From contig NZ_QXFL01000012.1 in NCBI RefSeq assembly GCF_003584125.1, forward strand, positions 1-40,648: DNA of 40,648 bases, in the 5' to 3' direction. The DNA comes from Aurantiacibacter zhengii. GTDB taxonomy: Bacteria; Pseudomonadota; Alphaproteobacteria; Sphingomonadales; Sphingomonadaceae. The notes beneath the pieces are model-generated. The model was not told where the DNA came from. It did not search any database and was given only the letters and a program-made list of their open reading frames with translations. The position numbers and the translations under genes were made by a program. Shown one piece after another: positions 1 to 8,577 of the stretch (the stretch's first letter is position 1; the number at the start of each line of letters is the position of its first letter).

Positions 1-419
1 GGCGCGGTCTCGCGGATGATCCGCTCCACCTCGTCGCCCGTGCCCACCGGCACCGTCGACTTGTCGACCACCACCACGCCTTTGGGCAGCAGCGGGGCCA
101 TCTCCTCTGCCGCGGCATAGACGTACGACAGGTCCGCATGGCCATCGCCGCGGCGGCTGGGCGTGCCCACCGCGATGAACACCGCATCCGTCCCCGGCAG
201 CGCCTCGGCCAGGTCCAGCGTGAAGGCCAGTCGCCCGGCCTCGACGTTGCGCGCCACCAGCTCGTCCAGACCCGGCTCGAAAATGGGGATCTCCCCCGCC
301 AGCAGCGCGTCGATCTTCGACTGGTCCTTGTCCACGCAGACAACCTCGTGACCGAAGTCTGCAAAACAGGCGCCAGATACCAGGCCAACATAGCCAGTGC
401 CGATCATCACGATACGCAT
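1..419 (-). CDS. ugd: UDP-glucose 6-dehydrogenase, N-terminal part (runs off left edge)
   Basis: Oxidises UDP-glucose to UDP-glucuronate with NAD+, supplying an acidic sugar donor and the substrate of the UDP-xylose synthase at 34517-35482. Only about 139 residues lie in the window. The protein starts [16 protein letters not shown], the Rossmann nucleotide-binding loop of the UDP-glucose/GDP-mannose dehydrogenase family, followed by FADFGHEV, the [10 protein letters not shown] stretch, the VGTPS motif and [10 protein letters not shown], all in family order. The catalytic Cys region is outside the window. The ATG at 417-419 is preceded by an AAAGGA-like ribosome site. The gene is divergent from the sugar transferase at 832. 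A second, AlgD-like dehydrogenase sits at 11070; this one is closer to the Ugd branch because of its TPVGTG-type and RRGDG features. Truncation is due to the window edge, not decay. Confidence 0.93.
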   Translation of the reverse strand, partial: MRIVMIGTGYVGLVSGACFADFGHEVVCVDKDQSKIDALLAGEIPIFEPGLDELVARNVEAGRLAFTLDLAEALPGTDAVFIAVGTPSRRGDGHADLSYVYAAAEEMAPLLPKGVVVVDKSTVPVGTGDEVERIIRETA

Positions 420-596
420 GAAGGTTTATCCTTTTTCTTTCTTCGGGAAGGTCCTAATCGAACCGCGGTTTTGCATCTCGGGTGCCTGAGCCAGACCTTG
501 TCGTGTCATCAAGTTCTCTCAAATAGTCAACAGGCGCGAGGGCCCTGTTTTCAACCTTGTCTGCACTATCAACCGAATTGGAATTCTCCCAAGGCC

Positions 597-620
597 AGAG
601 CGGCTAGAGCGGCTAGAGCG
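597..620. repeat. Short tandem repeat, 9-bp unit AGAGCGGCT, about 2.7 copies
   Basis: Two exact copies of AGAGCGGCT followed by AGAGCG, in the 412-base gap between the divergent ugd and sugar-transferase genes. It lies upstream of the predicted promoter at 709-737. No function is visible. Confidence 0.7.
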
Positions 621-708
621 CAATTTGCGGTTTCGCCGTTATCTTTCAAAGGGATCGAATAATGCTGAATATCGAATCGCAGTTTGCTTCGACCACAAGA
701 TCACTGCA

Positions 709-737
709 TTGATAGTAGATCGGTGCATCAGTAATAC
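709..737 (+). promoter_or_regulatory. Predicted sigma-70-type promoter of the priming sugar transferase
   Basis: TTGATA (709-714), a 17-base spacer, then TAATAC (732-737), close to the bacterial consensus. Transcription would begin near 744, giving a leader of about 90 bases before the preferred TTG start at 832. Predicted from sequence only. Confidence 0.6.
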
Positions 738-831
738 AGTCGAACCCCTTGCCACACCGACAAGGATGATTAAAGGATTTAGCTGGGGACAATCAGTTTC
801 GGTCGAGCACGATCAGCGCAGGGGATGTAGT

Positions 832-2217
832 TTGAACGCTCCGCAAACAAGATCGGATTTCGGGTCCCGAGCTGCATCGGCTAGCGTGCCGTCAATGAAA
901 CACAAGCGTCTGCAATTCTCCCTCTATCTGATGATAGTGGATGCCTTCGCCATTCTGACGGCATTCGTCGCGACAGAGATCGTGTACCTAGGTTTGCCAA
1001 TCAATAATCTGGGCGTGGCTGCAAGACTGATCATTCCTCTCTATCTTGTCGTAGCGATTTACCAGGGCGCTTTTTCGACGAATGCTCTTACCAGTTGGTG
1101 GAGAGCTTCCCGAAGGGCTTGTACAGCGCTAATCCTGACAGCAGCGATACTCCTATTCGTGCTTTTCTTCGCAAAGGCGACAGCGGAATTTTCGAGAGTG
1201 GCCTCGAGTCTTGGTCTGCTGGTGTCCTGCATGCTTCTGGCCGCGCACCGGGTGTTGGCGCTCCGTATGGCCGAGGCTTACTGGGGACCCGGCTTCCACA
1301 ACATTCTTGTCATCCAGGATGACGGTCCCGAGCTGCGTTTCCAGAATGCCTATCGTATCAATGCGGTGGAACTCGAGTTGACGCCGGAGATGAACAATCC
1401 AGAAGCCCTCGACCGGGTCGGCAAATTGGTCAGCAACATGGACCGCGTTATCGTCTCGTGTTCGATGGATCGACGTCAGAATTGGGCAAAGATCCTTCGC
1501 GCGGCCGGTGTCCACGGTGAGGTTGTTTCGGAAGCGCTTTTCGAAATGGGGGCCTTGAGCCTCAAAAGGGAGCCAGAATTTACGACACTGGTGATTTCCA
1601 CGGGACCGCTTGGTGCGCGCGCCCGGGTCATCAAACGCCTGATGGACCTTGCATTCGGTTTTACCGCGCTCGTAGCATTTCTCCCGCTCTTTCTGCTCAT
1701 TGCTGCTGCCATCAAGGTAGAAGACGGGGGGCCTGTATTCTTCCTGCAAAGGCGGGTTGGCCGCGCCAACCGTTTCTTCGAAATCTACAAGTTCCGTTCG
1801 ATGACGCCCAACAAGGCGGGTATGGACGGGAACCAGTCAACGTCCCGGGACGACCAGCGTATAACGAAGGTCGGCAAGTTTCTTCGCCGGACCAGTCTCG
1901 ACGAGTTGCCGCAATTGCTCAATGTAATCGCCGGCGAGATGAGCATCGTCGGGCCTCGTCCGCACGCGATCAGATCCCAGGTAGGAGACCTGCTTTTCTG
2001 GCATGTCGACAGGCGATACTGGGACAGGCACTCGCTGAAGCCGGGTTTGACCGGCCTTGCCCAGATAAAGGGCTTTCGCGGAGCAACAAACGAAACCAGA
2101 GACCTGACAGAACGCGTGCGTCACGATCTAGAATACATAAGTACGTGGTCACCTTGGCTCGACTTGAAAATTATACTTAAGACATTTCGCGTTCTCATGC
2201 ATTCGAATGCGTACTGA
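832..2217 (+). CDS. Undecaprenyl-phosphate sugar-1-phosphate transferase (GumD/WcaJ/CpsE type)
   Basis: Starts the EPS repeat unit by moving a sugar-1-phosphate from a nucleotide sugar to undecaprenyl phosphate at the inner membrane. The N-terminal half has several hydrophobic segments and a CoA-binding-like middle region. The C-terminal 200 residues form the bacterial sugar transferase domain: the KRLMDLAFG membrane re-entrant segment, FFLQRRVGR, YKFRSMT, RRTSLDELPQLLNV, MSIVGPRPHA and KPGLTGLAQIKGFRG. The frame is open from 625. I prefer the TTG at 832 (461 residues) because AGGGGA lies six bases before it. The first ATG that preserves the membrane core, at 895 (440 residues), has no visible ribosome site. 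The donor sugar cannot be read from sequence; WcaJ and GumD relatives use glucose. Confidence is high for the family and moderate for the start. Confidence 0.93.
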   Translation: MNAPQTRSDFGSRAASASVPSMKHKRLQFSLYLMIVDAFAILTAFVATEIVYLGLPINNLGVAARLIIPLYLVVAIYQGAFSTNALTSWWRASRRACTALILTAAILLFVLFFAKATAEFSRVASSLGLLVSCMLLAAHRVLALRMAEAYWGPGFHNILVIQDDGPELRFQNAYRINAVELELTPEMNNPEALDRVGKLVSNMDRVIVSCSMDRRQNWAKILRAAGVHGEVVSEALFEMGALSLKREPEFTTLVISTGPLGARARVIKRLMDLAFGFTALVAFLPLFLLIAAAIKVEDGGPVFFLQRRVGRANRFFEIYKFRSMTPNKAGMDGNQSTSRDDQRITKVGKFLRRTSLDELPQLLNVIAGEMSIVGPRPHAIRSQVGDLLFWHVDRRYWDRHSLKPGLTGLAQIKGFRGATNETRDLTERVRHDLEYISTWSPWLDLKIILKTFRVLMHSNAY

Positions 2218-2442
2218 TCCTTCGAGTTCGCAGCCCCCCCCCCATGAACACTACGGCTGCAAACCGGCTAGATTCGAGCCCGCAGTTCGCGATAAGGAAG
2301 GCGAAGTTTTCCACGAGATGCAAGTCTTACTAGAGGCTGCAGAGCGCCCCGTCTCTGCCGGTATTCAAATCGGATCAAGAGTGCCGTTGGTTGCGCTGTT
2401 CTCGAAGCTTTAGCTCCGGAAGGACGCAATTGGGGCCAGCGG

Positions 2443-2754
2443 TCATGTTACGACCGGTATGATATAACCATCATAAAGCGCTACCCCGAGCTCCCGCACC
2501 GTCCCTTCAATGAGGTTGAAGACGCGCCTAACGGGTCCTGTAAAAAACGCGCCTTCCCACCAAGGCTACAGCCGAAGTTTCCAGTTCGCAACTATCGTCC
2601 ATATAGTGCAAGAGCCGTCGAAAATCGCTCCTGCATGATGGGTTATGACAGGATTGCTCTGCCACCTTAACACCGGACCATTTCTGTTTGAATTATTCGC
2701 CTTATGCATTTCTGGCTGCGAAAGGAGTTGCCGCATGAGCCCAAGGCAGCACAC
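2443..2754 (-). pseudogene. Possible decayed reading frame, unknown protein
   Basis: One minus-strand frame runs about 103 codons with a single stop at 2566-2568. After that stop it reads PWWEGAFFTGPVRRVF, then NLIEGTVRELGVALYDGYI, ending with IPVVT and a stop at 2443. The composition is protein-like but I recognise no family. This may be the C-terminal end of a lost gene. The evidence is weak. Confidence 0.25.
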
Positions 2755-3256
2755 AATCGTCTAGTACGGAGCTTGAGCGGGTAATCCTTTGGGGGGCAGG
2801 CGAGGGTGAAGATCGCTGCGGCTACACTCTTGTTACGATCCTTAGCCATCGCGGATCGACATCCGATCAATTCGTGTAGAATGGACTTGCGCCCACTTGG
2901 AGAGGAGACAGAGAGCCTTGGTACCAATGACCGCCTTGAACACCGAGGATACGCAAAAAGGTCCGGTTATGGCTGAAGCATCTGCACCTCGGCACGACCG
3001 GCGAGAAGATGCTTGTGATCACCATGGACGCCGAAGAGGCATTGACTCGATACCGAGAGCGCCTTGAGGCCACTTGAGTCACTCTCCGCAAGGACGCGCG
3101 GTCTTTGGTGCGCTACTGCTTCTAGTGTTCTTGGCTGACGTGATCGTCATTTTGGCGAAAACTCAATGAAGCTATTGCTCGAACAACGATAATAACGCGC
3201 GACAAGCTGAATTCGGGCACGGCCCTGTGGGCCAAGAAACACCACGGCGGTGGTGG

Positions 3257-3586
3257 TCATGAGTTCATCGCAGCTCGGATCGCAGAGTTTTCACACTTCT
3301 GGGAGACGAGGGTGCGGAGATTAAGCAGCAGGCGGCAAATCGCCTTGGAAAGCTTAGAACCGGGCCGATCCCATTTCACAGCCAAGATGAAACGCTCGCG
3401 AACTAGCGACTTTCCTATCTGGGATGATTGGCGAACAAATCGTGTCTCACCTGATTCGGAGGCTCCATGTTCAATCTTGATTCTGCCGCGGTAAATGCGC
3501 TTGCAAAGCTCGTCACAGCGCTTTCCGCCCTTGTATGGTCGGTCGGGTGGAAACCTGATCAGACGAAGCACTCCGAGAGCCGTCAT
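3257..3586 (-). pseudogene. Possible IS5-type transposase relic
   Basis: The minus-strand frame contains PPDRPYKGGKRCDELCKRIY followed by RGRIKIEH. This faintly resembles the stretch before the catalytic Glu of IS5-family DDE transposases (a basic run, a Tyr-Arg segment, then K/RIE). The text after IEH does not follow the family in this frame. A second minus frame has DRKVASSRAFHLGCEM, which could be the continuation after a frameshift. No terminal inverted repeats were found. An unrelated origin is quite possible. Confidence 0.25.
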
Positions 3587-4328
3587 GAACCTCGGTCTTC
3601 AATTCGGATAGTATTCGTCGCTTTTGTTCGGGGCGCCACCGCTGGCCTCGTTCGGGTGCACGCATCGTTGCGCCTACAGATCGGCAAGGTGCGCTCTACC
3701 TATCCATAAAAATTGCGCCGACGGGTGCTCGATCATGCCGCCGATGATCGATCCGATGACGGCATGGCTGAAATCTGAGACGCCGAGCGTAATCAGGAAA
3801 GTTCTTGAGACGGCAGGTATTAAAAGAAGCTTCTGCCGAATTGACCGTGCAGATCGTCGTGCGAAGTTCGCCGACCTGCATCAGAAGGTCCGACGTGACC
3901 ACCGGTCACCATCCACCGCCCCGGACGCTATCAAGAAACCCACTGATGAATACGAGCGTTCTAAACAATCGCGGATCTTGGAAGCGCGGCCAGCGACCGA
4001 ACAAGATTGCTTTGTAAATATAGAAGATCCGATAGCAGCGAGATAGAATTCCAAGCGCGCCATCGACTAGCTCGCCGCTGTATCTACTTTGCCACCTGTC
4101 GAATGCGACGTCGACACAATGCTCTATATCGATGGCCTGCGTATTATCTTCGGTCCCCGTGCACACATTGCCGTCACCGACACCGCCAAAGTCGCGATCG
4201 CTGCGAGTTCGAGAACAGACATTGCCACCTTCGGGGTGCCGTGAGACGCAATGGGTTCGCAATTAGCACCGCGCAGCGCGTTGCTAAAGATGCTGGCCGT
4301 ATCGGACGACACGGCCAGCTCCATAAAC

Positions 4329-5006
4329 CTAGAAGCGATAGCCTAGGCCAACGGCGATCTGATGACGATTGACGTCAATCACATCGAAGACTTCGTCGAT
4401 ATCTTGGGAGACACCATCGTATTCACCGGAGATGCCGCAATAGGCGGAGTAGCGATATTCGAGCTTTCCATAAAAGTTGCCCGAGATATTGCCCTCCAGG
4501 CCCGCACCGACGCGGAAGCCCTCGAGGTCAGCATCAATTACTTCGTTATAGGCGGTGCCATCGACCGATCCGACAGCGGACAACTCGGCGTTCGCCATCG
4601 TGTAACCGCCTTTAGCGTAGACTTGTGCCCAGCGGTTGATCCGCATACCCAGGCGCGCTCCGACGTAAGTATCTTTCGAAGCGTCGAGTGCGAGCGTGCC
4701 GTCGACGTCGTAGCCATCGAGGTCGCCAACGTAAGATTCGGATACGCCGGTCGTAGCTTCTGCGATTTCAGCCTCGACACCCACGGTATATCCACCCAGA
4801 TCGAAATCGTAACCTACGCCAACACCGTAAATCAGTCCGTCATCATTCTGGTCAAAGTCCGAAGTTTCGTCCGCTCCGGTAGACACGCGGTCTAGGCCGG
4901 AAATAACTTCCACTCGGAAACCCGAGATATCTGCGTTGTCTTGAGCGAAAGCAGGCATCGCTACGCAGGTCGCCGCAGTAGCGAGATAGAAAAACTTAAA
5001 CCTCAT
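4329..5006 (-). CDS. Outer-membrane beta-barrel protein (OmpA-barrel/porin family-like)
   Basis: A 225-residue protein with a clear signal peptide (MRFKFFYLATAATCVAMPAFA, cleavage after AFA). It continues as alternating amphipathic strands such as IYGVGVGYDFDLGGYTVGVE, YVGARLGMRI and FYGKLEYRYS, and ends GLGYRF with a C-terminal Phe, the outer-membrane insertion signal. These features fit the eight-stranded barrel family seen in many alphaproteobacteria (surface antigen/Omp25-like). No OmpA peptidoglycan-binding domain follows. The start ATG at 5006 is preceded by AAAAGG about eight bases away. It lies downstream of the SNase gene on the same strand with a 124-base gap, so it probably has its own promoter. 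The specific role is unknown and nothing ties it to EPS synthesis. Confidence 0.88.
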   Translation of the reverse strand: MRFKFFYLATAATCVAMPAFAQDNADISGFRVEVISGLDRVSTGADETSDFDQNDDGLIYGVGVGYDFDLGGYTVGVEAEIAEATTGVSESYVGDLDGYDVDGTLALDASKDTYVGARLGMRINRWAQVYAKGGYTMANAELSAVGSVDGTAYNEVIDADLEGFRVGAGLEGNISGNFYGKLEYRYSAYCGISGEYDGVSQDIDEVFDVIDVNRHQIAVGLGYRF

Positions 5007-5130
5007 TAGTATTACCTTTTTAATCAGCCTTTTAGCGGGCGATGCGCGGTTATTCGAATGAGGTTCAAAAGCAAATAGAATTAGTGTGTCGCAGGTTCAG
5101 TTATCCACAAGCCGCGAGGAGTACACCCAC

Positions 5131-5487
5131 TCAACACCAAGTTTCTCTCCGTCCGCTCCAAGTCCGGGCTAGCCCTTCACGTACGAGCTGATCGCCGACT
5201 GATCCCCTACGATTTACAACAATTGCAAGTGTGCGTCCGTATCGATCCTCTCCTTGACGCCATATCTCGAACGAATCCCCGTTGAGCAGGTGCATCAGCC
5301 TATCGCGCGCGCGAACGGCGAGAGCGCTTTCGTAGGAGCACTGCCCATCCAACTCAGGCGTATCGATATCGGCAACGCGTATGCGTTCGCGATCAACAAT
5401 GAATGTATCGCCGTCATGTACGCATGTGATGCGAACGCCATCGGCAGGGCAGACTGCGAAGGTGAGCGAGAGGGCAACGAGGATCAC
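5131..5487 (-). CDS. Thermonuclease/SNase-like secreted nuclease
   Basis: A 118-residue protein of the staphylococcal nuclease family (SNase fold, Ca2+-dependent phosphodiesterase). It begins with a hydrophobic stretch (ILVALSLTFAVCPADG) that may be a signal peptide, then shows CVHDGDTFIVD, IRVADIDTPELDGQC, QGEDRYGRTLAIV and LVREGLARTW, the conserved order with the Arg/Glu catalytic positions in place. It is near the short end for the family. The predicted start is GTG at 5485-5487, which overlaps the stop of the 40-residue gene upstream (GTGTGA), so translation is probably coupled. An open frame continues upstream without a better start. It appears to be the last gene of a three-gene operon (6277 to 5131). 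Confidence 0.9.
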   Translation of the reverse strand: MILVALSLTFAVCPADGVRITCVHDGDTFIVDRERIRVADIDTPELDGQCSYESALAVRARDRLMHLLNGDSFEIWRQGEDRYGRTLAIVVNRRGSVGDQLVREGLARTWSGRRETWC

Positions 5488-5606
5488 ACGAGCATGCCTA
5501 TAAGCGAAGGCAAGAGGATAATCGCCAAAGCGACAGCACAGAGGCCGAGCGCGTCTTTGACCAGACTTGGCCCTTCGGGGCTACGGTCACTTGGCTCTCT
5601 AAGCAT
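5484..5606 (-). CDS. Small single-pass membrane protein, 40 residues
   Basis: Starts at the ATG at 5604-5606 and ends with TGA at 5484-5486. It reads MLREPSDRSPEGPSLVKD, then a continuous hydrophobic helix of about 20 residues (LGLCAVALAIILLPSLIGM) and LV. The gene begins eight bases after the stop of the exported-protein gene (5615) and its stop overlaps the GTG of the nuclease gene. That tight packing, plus a charged head followed by one good transmembrane helix, is the support for its being real. No strong ribosome site is visible, so it may depend on coupling with the upstream gene. Function unknown. Confidence 0.6.
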   Translation of the reverse strand: MLREPSDRSPEGPSLVKDALGLCAVALAIILLPSLIGMLV

Positions 5607-5614
5607 CGCCGGGA

Positions 5615-6277
5615 TTACTCTGGCGGAGCCATCTTAGCCGCGGCTCCAACTGTTGTTACCGGCGTGGCCTCCACGATCGAAGCGGAAGGGCCGCGCGGGG
5701 CAATCGGTGCAACGCCCACCGGTTCACGGCGAACAGCGCTCGCAGGGATGGAAAGTTCGAGATTGTTTTCCGTGGTGGCTGCGAGCTCACGATCTGCCGG
5801 AATTACGGCGCTACGACCTGTAATAAAACCACCGAAGACGCCTGCGAGAACAACACCGCCGACTGTAGCCAGAGTGTTTCCTTCGCCTTCTTGGCGGTAG
5901 GTTACGTTGACTGGAATCTGGCGACCAACGACTTCTACGTATTCGAGTTCGATATCCATCTTGCCCGATTTACCGAACATGCCCCGACTGGTCAGCCACG
6001 TGATACGGCCAACGCCCTTGCTGCCTTCGGGAATGACGACGTAATCTCCAAGCATCACGTCGTCCGAAACGGTCAGATTGAAGGTGTCACCTTCATTCCA
6101 CGAATTTCCGCGAGTTGAAACGTCCTGGTTCATCCGCAACCAAATCTCGGTGTTGGCCGGCAGGTAGGCGTTACCCTCGTTCTGGCGCTGAACCTGGAGA
6201 GGCGCAGCCGCGTCTTGAGCGAGTACAGGCGTGGTGACTGTCGCCGCGAGTGCGACGACCAAAGCAATCCTTTTCAT
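5615..6277 (-). CDS. Exported protein of unknown function
   Basis: A 220-residue protein with a signal peptide (MKRIALVVALAATVTTPVLA, cleavage before QD). The mature part opens with a low-complexity linker, then LPANTEIWLRMNQDVSTRG and GDYVVIPEGSKGVGRITWL, which recall beta-rich envelope proteins such as the C-terminal region of TrbI/VirB10-like proteins. A Gly/Val-rich segment near residues 140-155 (GGVVLAGVFGGFITG) could associate with a membrane. The tail is rich in Ala, Pro and Val. The start at 6277 is supported by GGGGGA just upstream; the frame is open to 6334 but the signal peptide fixes this ATG. First gene of the operon with the 40-residue protein and the nuclease. No known function assigned. 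Confidence 0.8.
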   Translation of the reverse strand: MKRIALVVALAATVTTPVLAQDAAAPLQVQRQNEGNAYLPANTEIWLRMNQDVSTRGNSWNEGDTFNLTVSDDVMLGDYVVIPEGSKGVGRITWLTSRGMFGKSGKMDIELEYVEVVGRQIPVNVTYRQEGEGNTLATVGGVVLAGVFGGFITGRSAVIPADRELAATTENNLELSIPASAVRREPVGVAPIAPRGPSASIVEATPVTTVGAAAKMAPPE

Positions 6278-6670
6278 GAAATCCCCCCTTAGAGAAGCGG
6301 CCCCCGCAGCCGTGACAAGGATGGTCTGCCCCATAACTACTTCAGAATCCGTATGGAAAATGGTTTACGCGCGGTGTCCGGCAGAAGATGCCACTTCGCC
6401 TTTCAGGATTTCACTGGATCGGTGGGACAGGAGCGGGCAATGTGGTCCATAGCTTGCAGCTGGTAACGCGCCGCGTATATATTAGATGCTCATCAAATTT
6501 CTGCTAACTCCGGCGACTGCGCACCATTGACGACTTAGACAAGTGTCCCAAAGCGGTTGCACTCGTTGGGGTTTTCCAGCACTGCCCGCGCTTGGTGCTG
6601 ACCGGTAACAGGGTCAATCCCAGTAGTGGGCCGGGAAAGTTGAATTCAAAGCCAAGATGACATCATCCTG
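6278..6670. other. Intergenic region without a recognised feature
   Basis: 393 bases between the divergently oriented exported-protein gene and the PilZ gene. It should hold promoters for both, but I could not pick convincing -35/-10 pairs. No RNA gene or repeat recognised. Confidence 0.5.
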
Positions 6671-7177
6671 ATGAATGACGACCCTTTCTTTGTATCGCGA
6701 GGCGGAGAAGTTTGGGCCTGCTGGCTTAACGGAAAGCCTGCAATAAATCTTGGGTCTGAACAGAACTTCTGGGCTGCTGCAGAGAAGCTTTTTAATGAGC
6801 TTAACCCTTCTCATGCGCAGGTAGATAAGCCTGCAGTCAACCCCAAGACGGCCAACACCAACGTCCAGACCGAACCCGCCGATAGAGCGCAGAAAGAGCG
6901 GGACGAGCTCAGGTATGACGTCACTGTAATAGGCAAGCTCTACGGATCACGGGGAAGTCGAGAGGTCACCATCTTTGATCTATCAACACGTGGATGCCGG
7001 ATCGAGGATTATTCGGGCGCCCCGCCCGGCTCGCTGGTGACTATCAAGATTGGCGCTGTCGGCCCAATTGCGGCCGTGGTTAGATGGCGGCGAGATCATT
7101 CCATGGGGTTGAAATTCGAGGATCCTCTCTATCCCGCGGTGCTCGAGAACATTCGGAAGCAATATAGCTTGCGCTAG
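6671..7177 (+). CDS. PilZ-domain c-di-GMP-binding protein
   Basis: A 168-residue cytoplasmic protein. The C-terminal half (about residues 75-168) is a PilZ domain with both ligand motifs intact: RDELR (77-81, the RxxxR motif) and DLSTRG (103-108, the D/NxSxxG motif). The beta-barrel strands LVTIKIG and AVVRWRRDHSMGLKFED follow. The N-terminal 60 residues (GEVWACWLNGKPAINLG, then WAAAEKLFNEL) look like a separate small domain of unknown role, joined by a Pro/Thr-rich linker. PilZ proteins turn c-di-GMP levels into changes in motility or polysaccharide output. Its position next to an EPS locus is suggestive, but it is separated from it by a transposase relic. The gene is immediately followed by that relic. 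Confidence 0.88.
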   Translation: MNDDPFFVSRGGEVWACWLNGKPAINLGSEQNFWAAAEKLFNELNPSHAQVDKPAVNPKTANTNVQTEPADRAQKERDELRYDVTVIGKLYGSRGSREVTIFDLSTRGCRIEDYSGAPPGSLVTIKIGAVGPIAAVVRWRRDHSMGLKFEDPLYPAVLENIRKQYSLR

Positions 7178-7198
7178 AGGCGCTCCCAATCAGTGCGC

Positions 7199-8115
7199 GC
7201 GATCAAGGCGACGGGACCGTGCTTGTCCGGCAAAAGCTCCGGCGAGAAGAGGTAATCGATTTCTTCACTGACCTTCTAAGTGCCTTGTCGGCATTGAAGC
7301 ATGTGAATCGGTGCATCATTGGGCTCTTGAGGTAATAAAGCTAGGACACGACGTTCGACTGATGCCACCCGCCTATGTGAAGCCCCATGTTAAGCGCGGG
7401 ATGACAACACAGCAGACGCAGAAGCGATCTGCGAGGTGGTGGCGTGTCCGACGATGCGGTTCGTCGCATTGGAGAGCGTTGAATAGCAGGCAGTGTTGAT
7501 GCTTCGCACGACTTGCGACCTGATGGCGCGTCAGCGGACCATGCTCACAAATGCATTGCGAGGGCCTTGGCTGAGTACTGTATTGTGAACGGCATAGGTG
7601 CCGACAGGCTGACTGCGATGCTCAAAACGTTGCATGAGCGGCATGGAGAGCTGCCTGTTTATACTCGGTCAGCGCTATACAGCTTGTTTGCCCAACTTAG
7701 GGCGCTAGCCCACGAGGTCGAGCGGTTCGAGGCGCAGGTACTCGCTTGGCACCGCACCGATGAGACGAGCCGACGGCTCCCCACGATCCCGGGCAACGGT
7801 CCGATCACCGCGTCGGCCAAATCAGCGGCGGTGCCAGATGCGTCTTTGCTCCGATTCTTGCGTCAGTTCGCAGCATGGCTTGGGCTCACGCCTCGAGCGA
7901 AGAGCTCCGGCGACAAGAAACGGCTGGATGGGATCACCAAGAAGGGCGATGGCTGCTTACGACGGCTGCTCGTGGTCGGCGCGACGGCAATAATGCGGAT
8001 GACTCGCGAGAATGCTGCTTGGCAGGCGTGAATGGCTGAATTTCTCGAACGGAAATCTGCGAAGATGGCGACAGCCGCGTTCGCAAAAAAAGCAGCACGC
8101 ATGCGGCCGTTTTAG
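7199..8115 (+). pseudogene. IS110-family transposase, broken by frameshifts and stops
   Basis: Reading across frames restores a recognisable IS110-type (DEDD/transposase_20) protein: GTVLVRQKLRREEVIDFF, then (frameshift near 7280) LVGIEACESVHHWALEV and PPAYVKPHVKR, then (frameshift near 7400) NTADAEAICEVV, PTMRFVALESVE, stop, QAVLMLRTTCDLMARQRTML. A further shift leads to the long frame 7513-8031 with LPTIPGNGPITASAKSAAVP and QFAAWLGLTPR. A TGA at 8029-8031 replaces a likely Trp codon, after which MAEFLERKSAKMATAAF continues to 8115. The extreme N-terminus is missing, so at least five lesions are visible. Certainly non-functional. It abuts the end of the PilZ gene on the left and a broken nucleotidyltransferase gene on the right. 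Confidence 0.9.
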
Positions 8116-8577
8116 GCTTGGGCGTGTGCAATTCAGTGTCGTCGGACTGGTAGAGGGCTATCCCGTCCCGCTTCTCGTTCATAAAGAAGTAGCGCCCGTG
8201 AGCAAGGCCGTCGTTCACTTCCTGCAATGTGTGAACGATGAAATTGACGGGTGTGTTGAGCGTCCCTGTCACGCCATATTCGCGCATGAGTCGGTCATCG
8301 AGCTTCACCCAGTATTTGACCCGGTCGGTCAGCCGCTTGTCGTTGACTATGATAAGCAGATCATAGTCCGACCTGTAGCCTTTGGCGGTATGAGCTCGTC
8401 GATCCAGGTACCGCGCGCATAGCTCCCGTAGAGGATCACCTGAAGGATGCGTCCGGCTTTTTTCCACTCGTGCTTGGCAAGCGCGAAGGCGTCGTCGAAT
8501 TCCTCGAATACCAGCTGCACCACCCGCTCGAGTTCGCGCTGCTTATGCGGGGGCAAATGATCGAGATCGGTATGCAT
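8105..8577 (-). pseudogene. Nucleotidyltransferase (MNT-HEPN type) gene, frameshifted and cut at the 3' end
   Basis: The N-terminal part reads LPPHKQRELERVVQLVFEEF and then VILYGSYARGTW, the GSxARG nucleotidyltransferase motif (NTP_transf_2, minimal nucleotidyltransferase). A single-base frameshift near 8395 moves the rest into another frame: HTAKGYRSDYDLLIIVNDKR, with the paired catalytic Asp residues, then NTPVNFIVHTLQEVNDGLA, GRYFFMNEKRDGIALYQSDD and ELHTPKPKT. In relatives I recall, the protein then continues into a HEPN domain. Here the match stops at about 8110, where the IS110 relic begins, so the C-terminal half is lost. From family knowledge these fusions act as AMPylating antitoxin/HEPN toxin-type modules; this copy cannot be functional as read. 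A sequencing error could explain the frameshift but not the missing end. Confidence 0.82.

Larger units (their letters stand above)
2218..4328. other. 2.1 kb with no convincing intact gene; decayed DNA
   Basis: Neither strand carries an open frame with a coherent recognisable protein. There is a run of ten C at 2234-2243, just after the sugar-transferase stop. Short stretches read like protein: a minus-strand fragment ending at 2443, a plus-strand piece ending in a stop near 3077 that contains GEKMLVITMDAEEALTRYR, and a possible transposase relic at 3257-3586. The frames 3624-4046 (+), 3906-4262 (-) and 4124-4324 (-) have no signature I recognise. The block looks like an accumulation of old gene relics. 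Confidence 0.6.

Noticed and set aside
4124..4324. 66-codon minus frame just after the beta-barrel stop, with a hydrophobic stretch
   Set aside because: One possible helix, but no ribosome site and no recognised family; composition similar to other frames of the decayed block.
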